64,000 bases of DNA from Nocardia sp. NBC_01329 (GCF_035956715.1 NZ_CP108381.1:5364001-5428000), one strand, 5' to 3'; positions 26,699-36,085 are shown, counted from the stretch's first letter. Notes: a model not told the origin generated them from the letters alone. Made by a program: numbers and translations.

Positions 26699-28054
26699 AT
26701 GGCGCGTTTCGGTGGGCTCCTGGCGGGGGTCACAGCGGTCACACTGATAGCAGGACAGCTCTTCGCCGCGCACGCACAAGCCACCCCGGACGACGAACCG
26801 GCGATCCAACGATGCGAGGTGTCCTCCGGCCGGGAACAGACCCGGGCCGAACCGGAGCAGGTGGGTCTGGACTCGGCGCGCCTGACCGCCGCCCTGGCTT
26901 TCGCCGCAAGCCGGAATCGGTTGAATATTCAGATTTTCCGGCACAACTGCCTGATCGGCGAGGGCCCGGAAAACGCGCGCACCGGTAATACGCCGTGGAA
27001 TGTGTGGAGTGTGACCAAAAGCGTGGTCTCGCTGCTCACCGGGATCGCGGCCGATCGCGGTCTGATCGATATCGAGGCCCCGATCGACCGGTATCTTCCG
27101 GCCGGTCTCGGCGATATACGGCGGCGGGCGATCACGGTCGAGAACCTGCTCACCGAGACTTCGGGGATGCGCACCGGGGTGGTGACCGAGGGGCTCACCG
27201 GGGTGGTGCCCCTCGACCCGAACAGCGCGGTGCAGGCCCTCGGCGTTCCGCTGGACCACGAGCCCGGCACGGTGTTCACCTACAGTCAGCGCACAGTGGA
27301 TCTGCTGTCCTATGTGCTGGAACTCGCGGTCGGAGAACCGCTACAGGATTTCGCCCAACGCGAGCTGTTCGCACCACTGGGTATCGAACGCGGCGACTGG
27401 TACTGGGCGCGGGACCGCTCCGCGCACACCTACGGTTACGCGCATCTGCTGATCCCGCCGAATGATCTCGCCAAACTCGGGTTGCTCGCGGGGAACACCG
27501 GCAACTGGAACGGCCGCCAGATTGTGCCCGCGTGGTACCTGGCGCGCGCGACCACCCCGTCGACGACGAACCCCTGCTACGGCTACCTGTTCTGGACCGG
27601 GCCGGACTGCGCGGAGAATGCCTCGTTCATGCCGGCCGATACCTACGCGATGGCCGGGGTGGGACTGCAGAATGTCTTCGTAGTCCCCAGCCTGGATCTG
27701 ATCGTGGTGTGGATCGGAGTGTTCGGCAATGAGAGTGCCCACGGTCCGAGCGGCATCATCCAGAACACCGGCGAATTACCCCACGAATTCTTCCGGCGGT
27801 TGCTGTCCGCCTTCCCTGAGCCGCTCCCCGACCCGGGACCCTATATGGAACCGCCGCTGGTGACGAACCCGAACTCCTATATCGACACCGATATCCTGCT
27901 GGCGGTCTTCGGCATCGGAAAGTCCGCCTACCCCGGCTGCGATGTATTCGCCTGCCTCGGCGAGCCGCTCGCGCCGCCGTTCACCGACGCGCCGCCCGGT
28001 TGTGTCCTCCTAGCGTGCGCGGGAAACGATCCGCGCACGCCGGGGATCCACTGA
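26699..28054 (+). CDS. Exported serine hydrolase, beta-lactamase class C/EstB family
   Basis: 451-aa secreted esterase/peptidase-like protein. Signal peptide at residues 1-27 (FGGLLAGVTAVTLIAGQLFA, AHA cleavage). Nucleophile SxxK in WSVTKSV (about 104-107), Tyr in FTYSQRTVDLLSY (about 195), C-terminal HGPSG in place of the HxG box. Six or more Cys outside the core suggest disulfides. The tail beyond the hydrolase domain (about 375-451) is Pro-rich with paired Cys and no known domain. Substrate not predictable; true beta-lactamase activity is unlikely. Confidence 0.83.
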   Translation: MARFGGLLAGVTAVTLIAGQLFAAHAQATPDDEPAIQRCEVSSGREQTRAEPEQVGLDSARLTAALAFAASRNRLNIQIFRHNCLIGEGPENARTGNTPWNVWSVTKSVVSLLTGIAADRGLIDIEAPIDRYLPAGLGDIRRRAITVENLLTETSGMRTGVVTEGLTGVVPLDPNSAVQALGVPLDHEPGTVFTYSQRTVDLLSYVLELAVGEPLQDFAQRELFAPLGIERGDWYWARDRSAHTYGYAHLLIPPNDLAKLGLLAGNTGNWNGRQIVPAWYLARATTPSTTNPCYGYLFWTGPDCAENASFMPADTYAMAGVGLQNVFVVPSLDLIVVWIGVFGNESAHGPSGIIQNTGELPHEFFRRLLSAFPEPLPDPGPYMEPPLVTNPNSYIDTDILLAVFGIGKSAYPGCDVFACLGEPLAPPFTDAPPGCVLLACAGNDPRTPGIH

Positions 28055-28099
28055 GCCGAGCGGCGGCCGCCGTAGGCATGCACCGGGCGGCTGCCCCCG

Positions 28100-29134
28100 T
28101 CAGCGATCGGCGAGCAGGACCTCGGCGATCTGGATCGTGTTCAGCGCGGCGCCCTTGCGCAGGTTGTCGCCGGAGATGAACAACGCCAGGCCGCGCCCGT
28201 CCGGGACGCCCGGGTCCTGACGGATCCGGCCGACCAGGGAATCGTCCTTACCGGCTGCGGCCAGCGGGGTCGGGACATCGACCAGTCGCACACCCTGCGC
28301 CTTGGCCAGGATCTCCTGCGCGCGCTGCACCGAGAGCGGATCGGCGAATTCGGCGTTGATCGACAGCGAGTGCCCGGTGAACACCGGCACCCGGACACAG
28401 GTGCCGCTGACCAGCAGATCGGGCAGACCCAGGATCTTGCGGCTCTCGTTGCGCAGTTTCTGGTCCTCGTCGGTCTCGCCGGACCCGTCGTCGACCAGCG
28501 AACCCGCCAGGGCCAGCACATTGAACGCGATCGGCGCGACATACTTGTTCGGGGCCGGGAAATCCACAGCACCGCCGTCGTGGGTGAGTTTCTCCGCGTC
28601 GTCGATGACCGCGCGGGTCTGCGAAACGAGTTCCTCGACCCCGGCCAGCCCGCTGCCCGAAACCGCCTGATAGCTGGACACGATCAGCCGTCGCAACCCG
28701 GCCGCGTCGTGCAGCGGTTTGAGCACCGGCATCGCGGCCATGGTGGTGCAGTTGGGGTTGGCGATGATGCCCTTGATCAGATTGCGGGTCTGCTCCGGGT
28801 TGACCTCGCTGACCACCAGTGGAACTTCGGGGTCTTTGCGCCAGGCCGACGAATTGTCGATCACGGTGACCCCGGCGGCCGCGAACCGCGGCGCCTGCAC
28901 CCGCGACATGGTGGCACCGGCCGAGAACAGCGCGATATCCAGGCCCGACGGGTCGGCGGTCTCGGTGTCCTCGACCACGATCTCACCGCCGCGCCACGGC
29001 AGTTTCTTACCGGCCGAACGCGACGAGGCGAAGAAACGCACCTCGTCGGCCGGGAAATCGCGCTCCTCGAGAAGTTTGCGCATCACGGCGCCGACCTGCC
29101 CGGTCGCGCCGACCACACCTACGCGAACACCCAT
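28100..29134 (-). CDS. asd: Aspartate-semialdehyde dehydrogenase
   Basis: 344-aa NADPH-dependent enzyme making aspartate semialdehyde for lysine/DAP, threonine and methionine. N-terminal VGVVGATGQVG nucleotide site, catalytic Cys in ANPNCTTMA (about residue 128), active-site QAVSGSG and the C-terminal His in GHSLSINAEF. ATG 29134, 3 nt after the lysC stop, so asd is co-transcribed behind lysC. Confidence 0.96.
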   Translation of the reverse strand: MGVRVGVVGATGQVGAVMRKLLEERDFPADEVRFFASSRSAGKKLPWRGGEIVVEDTETADPSGLDIALFSAGATMSRVQAPRFAAAGVTVIDNSSAWRKDPEVPLVVSEVNPEQTRNLIKGIIANPNCTTMAAMPVLKPLHDAAGLRRLIVSSYQAVSGSGLAGVEELVSQTRAVIDDAEKLTHDGGAVDFPAPNKYVAPIAFNVLALAGSLVDDGSGETDEDQKLRNESRKILGLPDLLVSGTCVRVPVFTGHSLSINAEFADPLSVQRAQEILAKAQGVRLVDVPTPLAAAGKDDSLVGRIRQDPGVPDGRGLALFISGDNLRKGAALNTIQIAEVLLADR

Positions 29135-29137
29135 CGG

Positions 29138-30403
29138 TTATCGCCCCGTTCCGGCGTGAACGACAGCGACCTCGTCGCCGCCGAGATCGAACGCGCGGTG
29201 CAGCACCTGCACGGCGTCGTCGAGTTCGATGTCCTTGACCAGCACCGAGATGCGGATCTCGGAGGTGGAGATGAGGTCGATATTGATACCGGCCTCGGCC
29301 AGCGCCTCACAGAAGGTGGCGGTGACCCCGGGGTGACTCTTCATACCGGCACCGACCAGCGACACCTTGCCGATGTGGTCGTCGTAGAGCACCTGCGAGA
29401 AACCGATCTCGCCCTGGTATTTGCTCAGCATCTCCACCGCCCGGACGCCGTCGGATCTGGGCAGGGTGAAGGTGATATCGGTCTTACCGGTCTCCACCTT
29501 GGAGATGTTCTGCAGGACCATATCGATGTTGATCTCGGCCTCGGCCACGTACCGGAACACCTTGGCCGCGTAGCCGGGTTCGTCCGGAAGCCCGACCACG
29601 GTCACCTTGGCCTCGCTGCGGTCGTGCGCGACGCCCGTCAGGATTGCTTGTTCCAAGGGAATGTCCTCCATCGATCCGTATACGTAGGTGCCCGGTTTAT
29701 CGGTATAGGACGAACGCACATGCACGGGCACGTTGTAGCGGCGCGCGTACTCGACGCAGCGCAGCATGAGCACCTTCGACCCGCAGGCCGCCATCTCCAG
29801 CATCTCCTCATAGGAGACCTGCTCGAGCTTCTGCGCATCGCTGACGATGCGCGGATCGGCGGTGAAGACCCCGTCCACGTCGGTGTATATCTCGCAGACG
29901 TCGGCCTCCAGCGCGGCGGCCAGCGCTACCGCGGTGGTATCGGACCCACCGCGACCCAGTGTGGTGACGTCCTTGCTGTCCTGGCTGACGCCCTGGAAAC
30001 CCGCGACCAGGACGATGGTGCCCTCGTCGAGGGCTTCGCGGAGCCGGCCGGGGGTCACGTCGATGATCTTGGCTTTACCGTGTACCGACGTGGTGATGAC
30101 ACCGGCCTGGGAGCCGGTGAACGACCGCGCCTCGGCGCCGAGACTGTGGATCGCCATGGCCACCAGTGCGTTGGAGATGCGTTCACCGGAGGTGAGCAGC
30201 ATGTCCATCTCCCGCGCGGGTGGCGCGGGCGAGACCTGTTCGGCCAGGTCCAGCAGTTCATCGGTGGTATCACCCATAGCTGAGCACACCACGACCACGT
30301 CGTGGCCCTGCTTCTTCGTCTCGACGATCCGTTCGGCGACGCGACGGATCCGGTCGGCAGAGGCTACCGAGGATCCTCCGTACTTCTGGACAACGAGTGC
30401 CAC
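29138..30403 (-). CDS. lysC: Aspartokinase (lysC/ask)
   Basis: 421-aa first enzyme of the aspartate pathway. N-terminal LVVQKYGGSSVASADRI kinase signature, substrate site FTGSQAGVITT, two C-terminal ACT domains (about 265-421) for feedback inhibition. GTG 30403 with GGAGG 6 nt upstream; the longer frame is rejected. An internal ATG near residue 246 (MEDIPLEQAILTGVAHDRS) coincides with the known actinobacterial arrangement in which a separate beta subunit (regulatory part only) is made from an in-frame start. Confidence 0.95.
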   Translation of the reverse strand: MALVVQKYGGSSVASADRIRRVAERIVETKKQGHDVVVVCSAMGDTTDELLDLAEQVSPAPPAREMDMLLTSGERISNALVAMAIHSLGAEARSFTGSQAGVITTSVHGKAKIIDVTPGRLREALDEGTIVLVAGFQGVSQDSKDVTTLGRGGSDTTAVALAAALEADVCEIYTDVDGVFTADPRIVSDAQKLEQVSYEEMLEMAACGSKVLMLRCVEYARRYNVPVHVRSSYTDKPGTYVYGSMEDIPLEQAILTGVAHDRSEAKVTVVGLPDEPGYAAKVFRYVAEAEINIDMVLQNISKVETGKTDITFTLPRSDGVRAVEMLSKYQGEIGFSQVLYDDHIGKVSLVGAGMKSHPGVTATFCEALAEAGINIDLISTSEIRISVLVKDIELDDAVQVLHRAFDLGGDEVAVVHAGTGR

Positions 30404-30511
30404 GAGGGGTCCTCCAATGTCAGCGAACAGGCGATCAGTGCAATAGCGTACCGATGCCGGTGCCGCTGTTCCGGGAGTATCCGCCCTGGTTGTGGAATAA
30501 CACACAGCCGT

Positions 30512-30521
30512 GTGACGTCAC
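30512..30521. promoter_or_regulatory. Perfect 10-bp palindrome upstream of lysC
   Basis: GTGACGTCAC in the 178-bp spacer between lysC and the DHFR-like gene; next to it is CACAC-AGCC-GTGTG (30500-30513). No regulator is assigned. Confidence 0.3.
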
Positions 30522-30581
30522 GTTTACCTGCCTGCCCTCCCGCCGGACGCGCGGGCAGGGAAACCGGCGGACCAGCGGCGT

Positions 30582-31166
30582 TCAGGTCCGATCGAACCAG
30601 GTGACCTGCGCCCCGTTGCCGAACTCCTGCCGCTGCACCGGCTCGAACAGGGCCGGCCGGAAGTGGTCACCGAGCGCGGGGACCCCGGCACCGGCCAATA
30701 CCGGATAACTCTTGAAGATGAGCTGATCGATCTCGTCGATCAGCGCGCCGGCGAGCTTGCCGCCACCGCAGAGCCAGATGTCCTTGCCCTGCGGTCCGTC
30801 CTCTTTCTTGAGTCGCCGCACCAGTTCGACCGGGTCGGTGCGCACCAATTCGACCGTCGGATCGTCGATCGCATCCAGTGTCGTGGAGATCACGTACTGC
30901 TCCAGGTGGGCGAAGGGGCTGGCGATCCCCGCCGAAAGAGCGGGTTCGTAGGTGCCCCGGCCCATGATCAACGTGTCCCAGTGCTGGTTCGCGACATCCG
31001 GTGCGATACCCACGTGTTCCCGGATGTGGGTCGGGACGGATTCGGGATAGCGCGCGTAGATCCAGGCGGCCATATCGTCGCCGAGAGGATAGAAGTCGAT
31101 CTCTCCACCGGGACCGGCGATGTAGCCGTCGAGGGAAACACCGACGTAGTAGACGAGCTTTCGCAT
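30582..31166 (-). CDS. Dihydrofolate reductase-like (RibD C-terminal) family protein
   Basis: 194-aa cytosolic reductase-fold protein starting MRKLVYYVGVSLDGYIAGPG with the MGRGTYE and LCGGGKLAGALIDE nucleotide-binding segments of the RibD_C family. Members are NADPH-dependent reductases of uncertain substrate; many lie next to regulators of antibiotic or riboflavin genes. ATG 31166 has AAAAGGTGG upstream. A palindromic operator-like site lies 49 bp upstream of the start. Confidence 0.82.
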   Translation of the reverse strand: MRKLVYYVGVSLDGYIAGPGGEIDFYPLGDDMAAWIYARYPESVPTHIREHVGIAPDVANQHWDTLIMGRGTYEPALSAGIASPFAHLEQYVISTTLDAIDDPTVELVRTDPVELVRRLKKEDGPQGKDIWLCGGGKLAGALIDEIDQLIFKSYPVLAGAGVPALGDHFRPALFEPVQRQEFGNGAQVTWFDRT

Positions 31167-31464
31167 GTGGGACCACCTTTTCAAATCACTCCGGTTGAAG
31201 TGGTGCGAACGTAGTACTACATACGTAGTGGTGTCAAGTAGGATCCTGCGCAGAAAGCGCGTACCGACTCAGCCTCCCGAGTGATCACTTCACCCGGACA
31301 GGGAGGGCCGGCTCCGCGACGGCCGGTATTCCGATCGGCCGTTTACCGAACGGTCGATCGGCGAGATTCGATCACCGGGCACGGCAACGGAATTGAGCGC
31401 GCTCCGACGAAATGAGTAATAGCAATTCGATCGGGGTTGTGATGCTCGCCATAGTGCCCGAATA
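31167..31464. other. 298-bp divergent spacer
   Basis: Apart from the operator at 31215-31230 and a CATAGT -10-like box (31450-31455) before the DUF1918 gene, nothing is recognised. Minus-strand frames here have no coding character. Confidence 0.5.
31215..31230. promoter_or_regulatory. Palindromic operator resembling a BlaI/MecI site
   Basis: TACTACATACGTAGTG: half-sites TACTAC / GTAGTG around ATAC, close to the TACTACA-TGTAGTA type recognised by BlaI-family repressors. An overlapping perfect palindrome GTAGTACTAC (31211-31220) extends it. Placed in the promoter region of the DHFR-like gene. Confidence 0.45.
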
Positions 31465-31659
31465 ATGGGCTGCATGATGGCAAACATCGGAGACCGGTTG
31501 CACGTGCACGGGCACACCGTCGGCGAAGTCGACCATGAGGGCGAGATCGTCGAAGTCCACGGCCGCGACGGAACACCGCCGTATTTGGTGCGTTTCGACG
31601 ACGGCCACGAATCCCTGGTTTTCCCGGGCCCGGACGCGACGGTCGAACGAACACCCTGA
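31465..31659 (+). CDS. DUF1918 domain protein
   Basis: 64-aa protein (61 aa from ATG 31474) containing IGDRLHVHGHTVG, EGEIVEVHG and PYLVRFDDGHESLVFPGPD, the complete DUF1918 pattern, an SH3-like small barrel of unknown function common in actinobacteria. ATG 31465 is used because it lies behind a -10 box; ATG 31474 and 31477 are equally possible. Confidence 0.82.
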   Translation: MGCMMANIGDRLHVHGHTVGEVDHEGEIVEVHGRDGTPPYLVRFDDGHESLVFPGPDATVERTP

Positions 31660-31831
31660 CCTGCCCACCCGACAGGCACGGCATCCCCGGCCGGAGGTCG
31701 GCCCGCAAACTCTCGCGGCCGGTATGCCCCGCGTGCGGTATCGCGCCGCAGTGAACCTGCGTGTTGACGATCACGCGACCCTCAAGGGAGAATCGTGGCC
31801 GATTCGTAATAAGCGGGGGTGCGAGGGACAA

Positions 31832-32290
31832 ATGCGTACGAAGACCGATATCAGATTCGACGTCGTTGCCGAGCCGGGTCAGGTGATGGACGCATTGATG
31901 GCGGTCGAAATGCTGTCCGAATGGTCACCGGATTTCGAGGATGCGCGGGTCGCCGGACGCGACGAAGAGGGTCGGCCGCGCCGGATGTTCATCCAGGTCG
32001 GAGTAAACGCCACCCCTGATACACAGGTCTGGGAATTCGACTGGGCGGAGAACCGGATGTCGTGGGAGGTCTCCGACAGCACCCGCGGCATCAAGGGCGG
32101 TGGATACTTCGAGGTCACCGCGGGCGGGGCCGGCAGCGAAGTCCTGCTGCACGTGGAGCAGTACATGCCGTTGCCGGTGCCCGGATTCCTGCTCAAGAAA
32201 TCGGTTCGCAGATCCTACGAGGCGCTGGTGGAGAACTTCATCGCCTACGCCGAACAGTTCCCCGAATCCGAGACCTACGACCTGGTCTGA
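31832..32290 (+). CDS. SRPBCC (polyketide cyclase/START-like) family protein
   Basis: 152-aa START-like fold protein: MRTKTDIRFDVVAEPGQVMD, LSEWSPDFEDARV and C-terminal FLLKKSVRRSYEALVENFIA helix. It would bind a hydrophobic ligand, but no catalytic residues can be assigned. ATG 31832 with GCGAGGG 6 nt upstream. A second SRPBCC gene is at 49085-49519. Confidence 0.8.
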   Translation: MRTKTDIRFDVVAEPGQVMDALMAVEMLSEWSPDFEDARVAGRDEEGRPRRMFIQVGVNATPDTQVWEFDWAENRMSWEVSDSTRGIKGGGYFEVTAGGAGSEVLLHVEQYMPLPVPGFLLKKSVRRSYEALVENFIAYAEQFPESETYDLV

Positions 32291-32339
32291 ACCACCCGAC
32301 GCGCCCGCTCCGTCCCGGCGAACCGCGCCCGCGACCACA

Positions 32340-33194
32340 TCAGACATCATCCCGCCGAGTGAGGTGGCGAGCGGTGAGGTGATGCGCGGTCGGACCGTAG
32401 GCCGCGGGCGCCACCTTGACGCCGGACCGCACCGATTCGCGGATCTGGTCCACGTTCTCCCGGATCATGTCCGACACGAGTTCGTCGGTACGCGGGTCGG
32501 CCAGCACCTGGAACAGAATCCGGAACACGGTATCGGCGATCAGCCGGATGATGTCGTCGTGGAACGGAATGTAGCGAACACGGCCGGTCTGCGGATCGTT
32601 CTTGATCATCTCGACGATCATCTCGTCGAGTTCACCCCGGTTCTCCTCCAGTGCCACGGCGATATTGCGGGTGTAGTGCCCGGTCCGCAGAACGGCGGTG
32701 ACCTCCTCCATGATCGCGATCGTCATCGGGCGTTTGATGACCTCCACGATCGTGCCCACCGAGTGATTGATCACCGCGGCGGTGACCCGGTCGCCGAACA
32801 CCCGGTCGGCGACGCGGGCCAGCCGGACCAGGATCACCACGATCCGCAACAGCCGGAAAGCACGGAAGAACGGGCTCGCCACCGGGATCATGCCGAGGAT
32901 CTCGTACCAGTAGACGAACGGGAAGGTCCACGACCAGCCGGCCCGGCGCCAGCGCCACAGGAACTCGAGCGCGAAAATCGCGCAGATGGCGTAGTCGATA
33001 CCGACGATCACCCGGTAGGTCTGCGGCGATACGTGGAAGAAGGTGATCCAGCAGACCAGCACCACCGAGGCGGCGGCCAGCGCCAGCATGACGAAATCGG
33101 TCCACAGCGCCGGTGGTTTGCGAGGAAAACCTTCCGGCTCCGGGGTGTCGGGTCCGAACCCGGGCTCCGTGGACGACGGTATTGACACCTGCAT
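32340..33194 (-). CDS. Ion-transport (voltage-sensor-like) membrane protein lacking a pore domain
   Basis: 284-aa protein. Four helices (about residues 30-155): S1 TDFVMLALAAASVVLVCWI, S2 VIVGIDYAICAIFALEFLW, S3 WSWTFPFVYWYEILGMIPV and S4 RAFRLLRIVVILVRLARVAD with Arg at roughly every third position. No S5-pore-S6 follows; instead a 130-residue soluble helical tail. This resembles VSD-only proteins such as proton channels or voltage-sensing modules, but function is open. ATG 33194 (GAAGGGA upstream) chosen over the open extension. Confidence 0.7.
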   Translation of the reverse strand: MQVSIPSSTEPGFGPDTPEPEGFPRKPPALWTDFVMLALAAASVVLVCWITFFHVSPQTYRVIVGIDYAICAIFALEFLWRWRRAGWSWTFPFVYWYEILGMIPVASPFFRAFRLLRIVVILVRLARVADRVFGDRVTAAVINHSVGTIVEVIKRPMTIAIMEEVTAVLRTGHYTRNIAVALEENRGELDEMIVEMIKNDPQTGRVRYIPFHDDIIRLIADTVFRILFQVLADPRTDELVSDMIRENVDQIRESVRSGVKVAPAAYGPTAHHLTARHLTRRDDV

Positions 33195-33335
33195 TCCCTT
33201 CGACGCCGAAAGATCGCGGATCAGTATTACTCGCCGAACCACCGCGCTGCCCGCAGATCGCTCAGGTCCGCGGCCCGGGCACCGCCGAGCAGGACTCGTA
33301 CGGCGACCCGCCGACGGATTCCGCCGCCCCGCCGG

Positions 33336-33375
33336 CTCTGCCGCTCTGCCGCTCTGCGGCTCTGCCGCTCTGCGG
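33336..33375. repeat. Five 8-bp tandem repeats
   Basis: CTCTGCSG repeated five times without gaps in the 219-bp spacer between the ion-transport and cholesterol oxidase genes; no gene in this spacer. Confidence 0.8.
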
Positions 33376-33413
33376 GAACGGCCTTCCGGCCTCGGCCTCC
33401 CGCGAACGAGATC

Positions 33414-35048
33414 TCAGCGGCCCTCGCGGATGATCGCCTCGATATTGCGTTCGGCAATGGCGGTGATGGTCAGCGACGGGTTGACGGTCCCGGTACTACC
33501 CGGGATCGCCGCCCCGTCCATGACGTACAGGCCGGGATGCCCGTGCACCCGGCCGTAGGCGTCGGTCGCCCTACCCAGCACCGCACCACCGAGCGGGTGT
33601 GCGGTGAACAGCGCGTTGGCGTCGTATCCGAGAACGCTGTATTCGGCCAGCGCACCGGCCCGGTCCGCGATTCGCCGATCGACCGCCCGGGCCGCCGCGG
33701 CCACCTCCTCCTGTGCCCTACGCGGCCAGGCCAGGCCGACACCGCCGGAAGCGGGGTCGTAGCCGAATCGCGCCCGGGTCGGATCGAGGACCATGGCCAA
33801 CGACGCCAACGCGCCCGTTTCGAACGGGACCCCGGGGATGTACCAATTCTCCAGGGACAGTGCTATCCCGGTGTCGTCGAAGATCCGGCTGGCACTCGGG
33901 ACTCCCTGCCCGTGACCCGCGACGGAACTGGACCCGCGCGCGAGCACCACATCGCCGTTGGTACCCCAGCCGTCGCCCACATGCTCGTTCAATTCCGGCA
34001 GTGTCCCGGTCTCCCGGGCTCGCACCAGAAGTTCGGAGGTACCGACCGATCCGGCGCCGAGGAACAGCTTGTCGCAGGTGAGCGTGCGTTTCCCGCGCAC
34101 CGCCCCGGTCGGGGCCAGCTGAGTCACGGTGACGACGAAACGACCACCGGCCTCCTGAGCGATCGTGTCGACACGATGACCTGGATAGATTTTCGCCCGG
34201 CCGGTGGCCTCCGCTTCCTTCAGATAGTTCTGGTTGAGATCGAACTTGGCACCGTTGGAGTTGCCGAGGTTGCTGCGCCCGGCCGTCGCCGAGGCCCGGG
34301 TGGCGCCGGACAGTTCGCCACGCAGAACATCCCAGTTGAAGATGGAGTCGCTGGGAACCGGCTGATAACCGGCCTTGCGCACCTGATCGTCCCAAGCACG
34401 CGAATGGGTGAACGGCCCCGAGTTGTAGATATCGCCGGGCATCGGGTCCAGCCGCAATGCCGCACGCACCCGCGGGTAGTACACCCGCTCCAGTTCGCCG
34501 TAGTCGATGACACCGCCGAAGACATGGTCGAAGAGCCGGCGTTCGGGAGCGATCATCGCGCCGGAGAACACCACCGAGCCGCCACCCACCGCGGCACCGC
34601 TCCAGACGTCGATCCCCTGGAACCGAGTGCAGTCGAGCACCCCGCCGAAATCGGCGAACTGCATCGGCACCTTGGTCACCCCGGTGAAGCTGGTGGAATG
34701 CCAGAATCCGCGGCCGTCGGGCAGATCGTCACCGGTGAAGATCTCCCGCCACGGATCGTTGGGCCAGCGGGAACCGCGCTCCAGCACCGTGGTTGCGACC
34801 CCGGCTCGGGCCAGCCGCAACGCACTGACCGCCGCCCCGAATCCGGACCCGATGACGATGGCCTCGGTGTGCTCCGGCGCGGCGGCCACCGGCGCGAAGA
34901 TCTCCGGAACCCACTGCGCGAACAGTTCGTGCCAGATCGGCTCCGCCGCGGCCCGCGGCAGAGCTACCTCCGCCCTCGGGACCGCCGACCCCATCGCACC
35001 GATAAGAGCAGCCGCCCCCGCGGCCTTGAAAAGGGCACGCCTATCCAC
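33414..35048 (-). CDS. Cholesterol oxidase (GMC family, Tat-exported)
   Basis: 544-aa FAD enzyme oxidising 3-beta-hydroxysterols to 4-en-3-ones. Tat signal DRRALFKAAGAAALIGAMG; FAD-binding IVIGSGFGAAVSALRLARAG (about 61-80); GGVLD, WSGAAVGGGSVVFSG, GDGWGTNGD; active-site HPLGG (about 483) and the C-terminal PGSTGTVNPSLTITAIAERN. Length equals that of the Streptomyces ChoA type. GTG 35048 with GAGAGGTG upstream; an extension to 35081 has no support. Monocistronic. Allows extracellular sterol use. Confidence 0.88.
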   Translation of the reverse strand: MDRRALFKAAGAAALIGAMGSAVPRAEVALPRAAAEPIWHELFAQWVPEIFAPVAAAPEHTEAIVIGSGFGAAVSALRLARAGVATTVLERGSRWPNDPWREIFTGDDLPDGRGFWHSTSFTGVTKVPMQFADFGGVLDCTRFQGIDVWSGAAVGGGSVVFSGAMIAPERRLFDHVFGGVIDYGELERVYYPRVRAALRLDPMPGDIYNSGPFTHSRAWDDQVRKAGYQPVPSDSIFNWDVLRGELSGATRASATAGRSNLGNSNGAKFDLNQNYLKEAEATGRAKIYPGHRVDTIAQEAGGRFVVTVTQLAPTGAVRGKRTLTCDKLFLGAGSVGTSELLVRARETGTLPELNEHVGDGWGTNGDVVLARGSSSVAGHGQGVPSASRIFDDTGIALSLENWYIPGVPFETGALASLAMVLDPTRARFGYDPASGGVGLAWPRRAQEEVAAAARAVDRRIADRAGALAEYSVLGYDANALFTAHPLGGAVLGRATDAYGRVHGHPGLYVMDGAAIPGSTGTVNPSLTITAIAERNIEAIIREGR

Positions 35049-35148
35049 CCAGAACACCTCTCCGGTAACGCAACAGCGCACGGATGGTACCGGGAAATCG
35101 ACCGGCGTGAACAGTCGTGGCGGAGAGGCCGATCCGCCGCCGAGCGGT

Positions 35149-35913
35149 CTAACCGAAGATCAGCCGGATCACCGCGACGGTCCCGACGACCACGATCACC
35201 GCCCGCAGCACGTTGGGCGGCAACCGCCGGCCCACCTTGGCTCCGAGCTGCCCCCCGATGATCGCCCCGGCCGCGATCAGCGCCACGACCAGCCAATCCA
35301 CCTCGGCTAACGCGATGAATATGACCGCCGACAGCCCGTTGGTGAGTAGGGCGAGCACATTCTTCACCGCGTTGAGACGCTGGATGTCCTCGTGGACGAA
35401 AACCCCCAGCAGCGCGAGCAGCAGCACCCCTTGAGCGGCACCGAAGTAACCCCCATAGATACCGGTGCCGAAAATTGCGGCCAACAGGATCGGCCCACCG
35501 TGCGCGGGGACGTTGTCGGACTCGCTCTGCCGCTGCCGCACCCACGCCGACAGCCGCGGTTGCACCACCACCAGCACCAGCGCCGCGATGATCAGCACCG
35601 GGACGATGGCGGCGAAGGCGCCCTCCGGCAAGGTCAGCAGCAGGACCGCGCCGACCGCGGCGCCGAGCAGCGACGCCGCGCTGTAGCGCAGCACCCGGCC
35701 CCATTGTCCCGACAGCTCGCGGCGGTAGCCGATGGCCCCGCTCAGCGAACCGGGAACGAGACCGACCGTATTGGAAACATTCGCCGTCACCGGCGGTAGT
35801 CCGATGGCCAGCAGCACCGGGAAGGTGATGAGCGTCCCGGAACCGACGACGGTGTTGATGCCGCCCGCGGCGATACCCGCGGCGAAAACAGCCAGCATCT
35901 CCAGCCAAGTCAT
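35149..35913 (-). CDS. TauE/SafE (TSUP) family sulfite/anion exporter
   Basis: 254-aa membrane protein with 8 predicted helices; starts MTWLEMLAVFAAGIAAGGIN with the GTLITFPVLLAIGLPPVTAN motif and repeated second half GTGIYGGYFGAAQGVLLLALLG. TSUP proteins move sulfite, sulfoacetate or other organosulfur anions; the substrate here is unknown. ATG 35913 is preceded by AAAGG; an open frame reaching 36096 is rejected since family members begin at the first helix. Confidence 0.87.
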   Translation of the reverse strand: MTWLEMLAVFAAGIAAGGINTVVGSGTLITFPVLLAIGLPPVTANVSNTVGLVPGSLSGAIGYRRELSGQWGRVLRYSAASLLGAAVGAVLLLTLPEGAFAAIVPVLIIAALVLVVVQPRLSAWVRQRQSESDNVPAHGGPILLAAIFGTGIYGGYFGAAQGVLLLALLGVFVHEDIQRLNAVKNVLALLTNGLSAVIFIALAEVDWLVVALIAAGAIIGGQLGAKVGRRLPPNVLRAVIVVVGTVAVIRLIFG

Positions 35914-36085
35914 GCTCGAACCTCGACCTTTCCGGACCGGCGTCCGGTCACTCGCAACCCGTCCGAGGACGCTAGCGGTTGTCCGGCCCGGCGGTCGCGA
36001 CGGGTCCGGGCGGCGGTGGAAAAACCCCGCGATCGAGGAGTCCCGACCCTCCGGGCCACCATGGCAGGCCCGACGCCGAAGGAGG

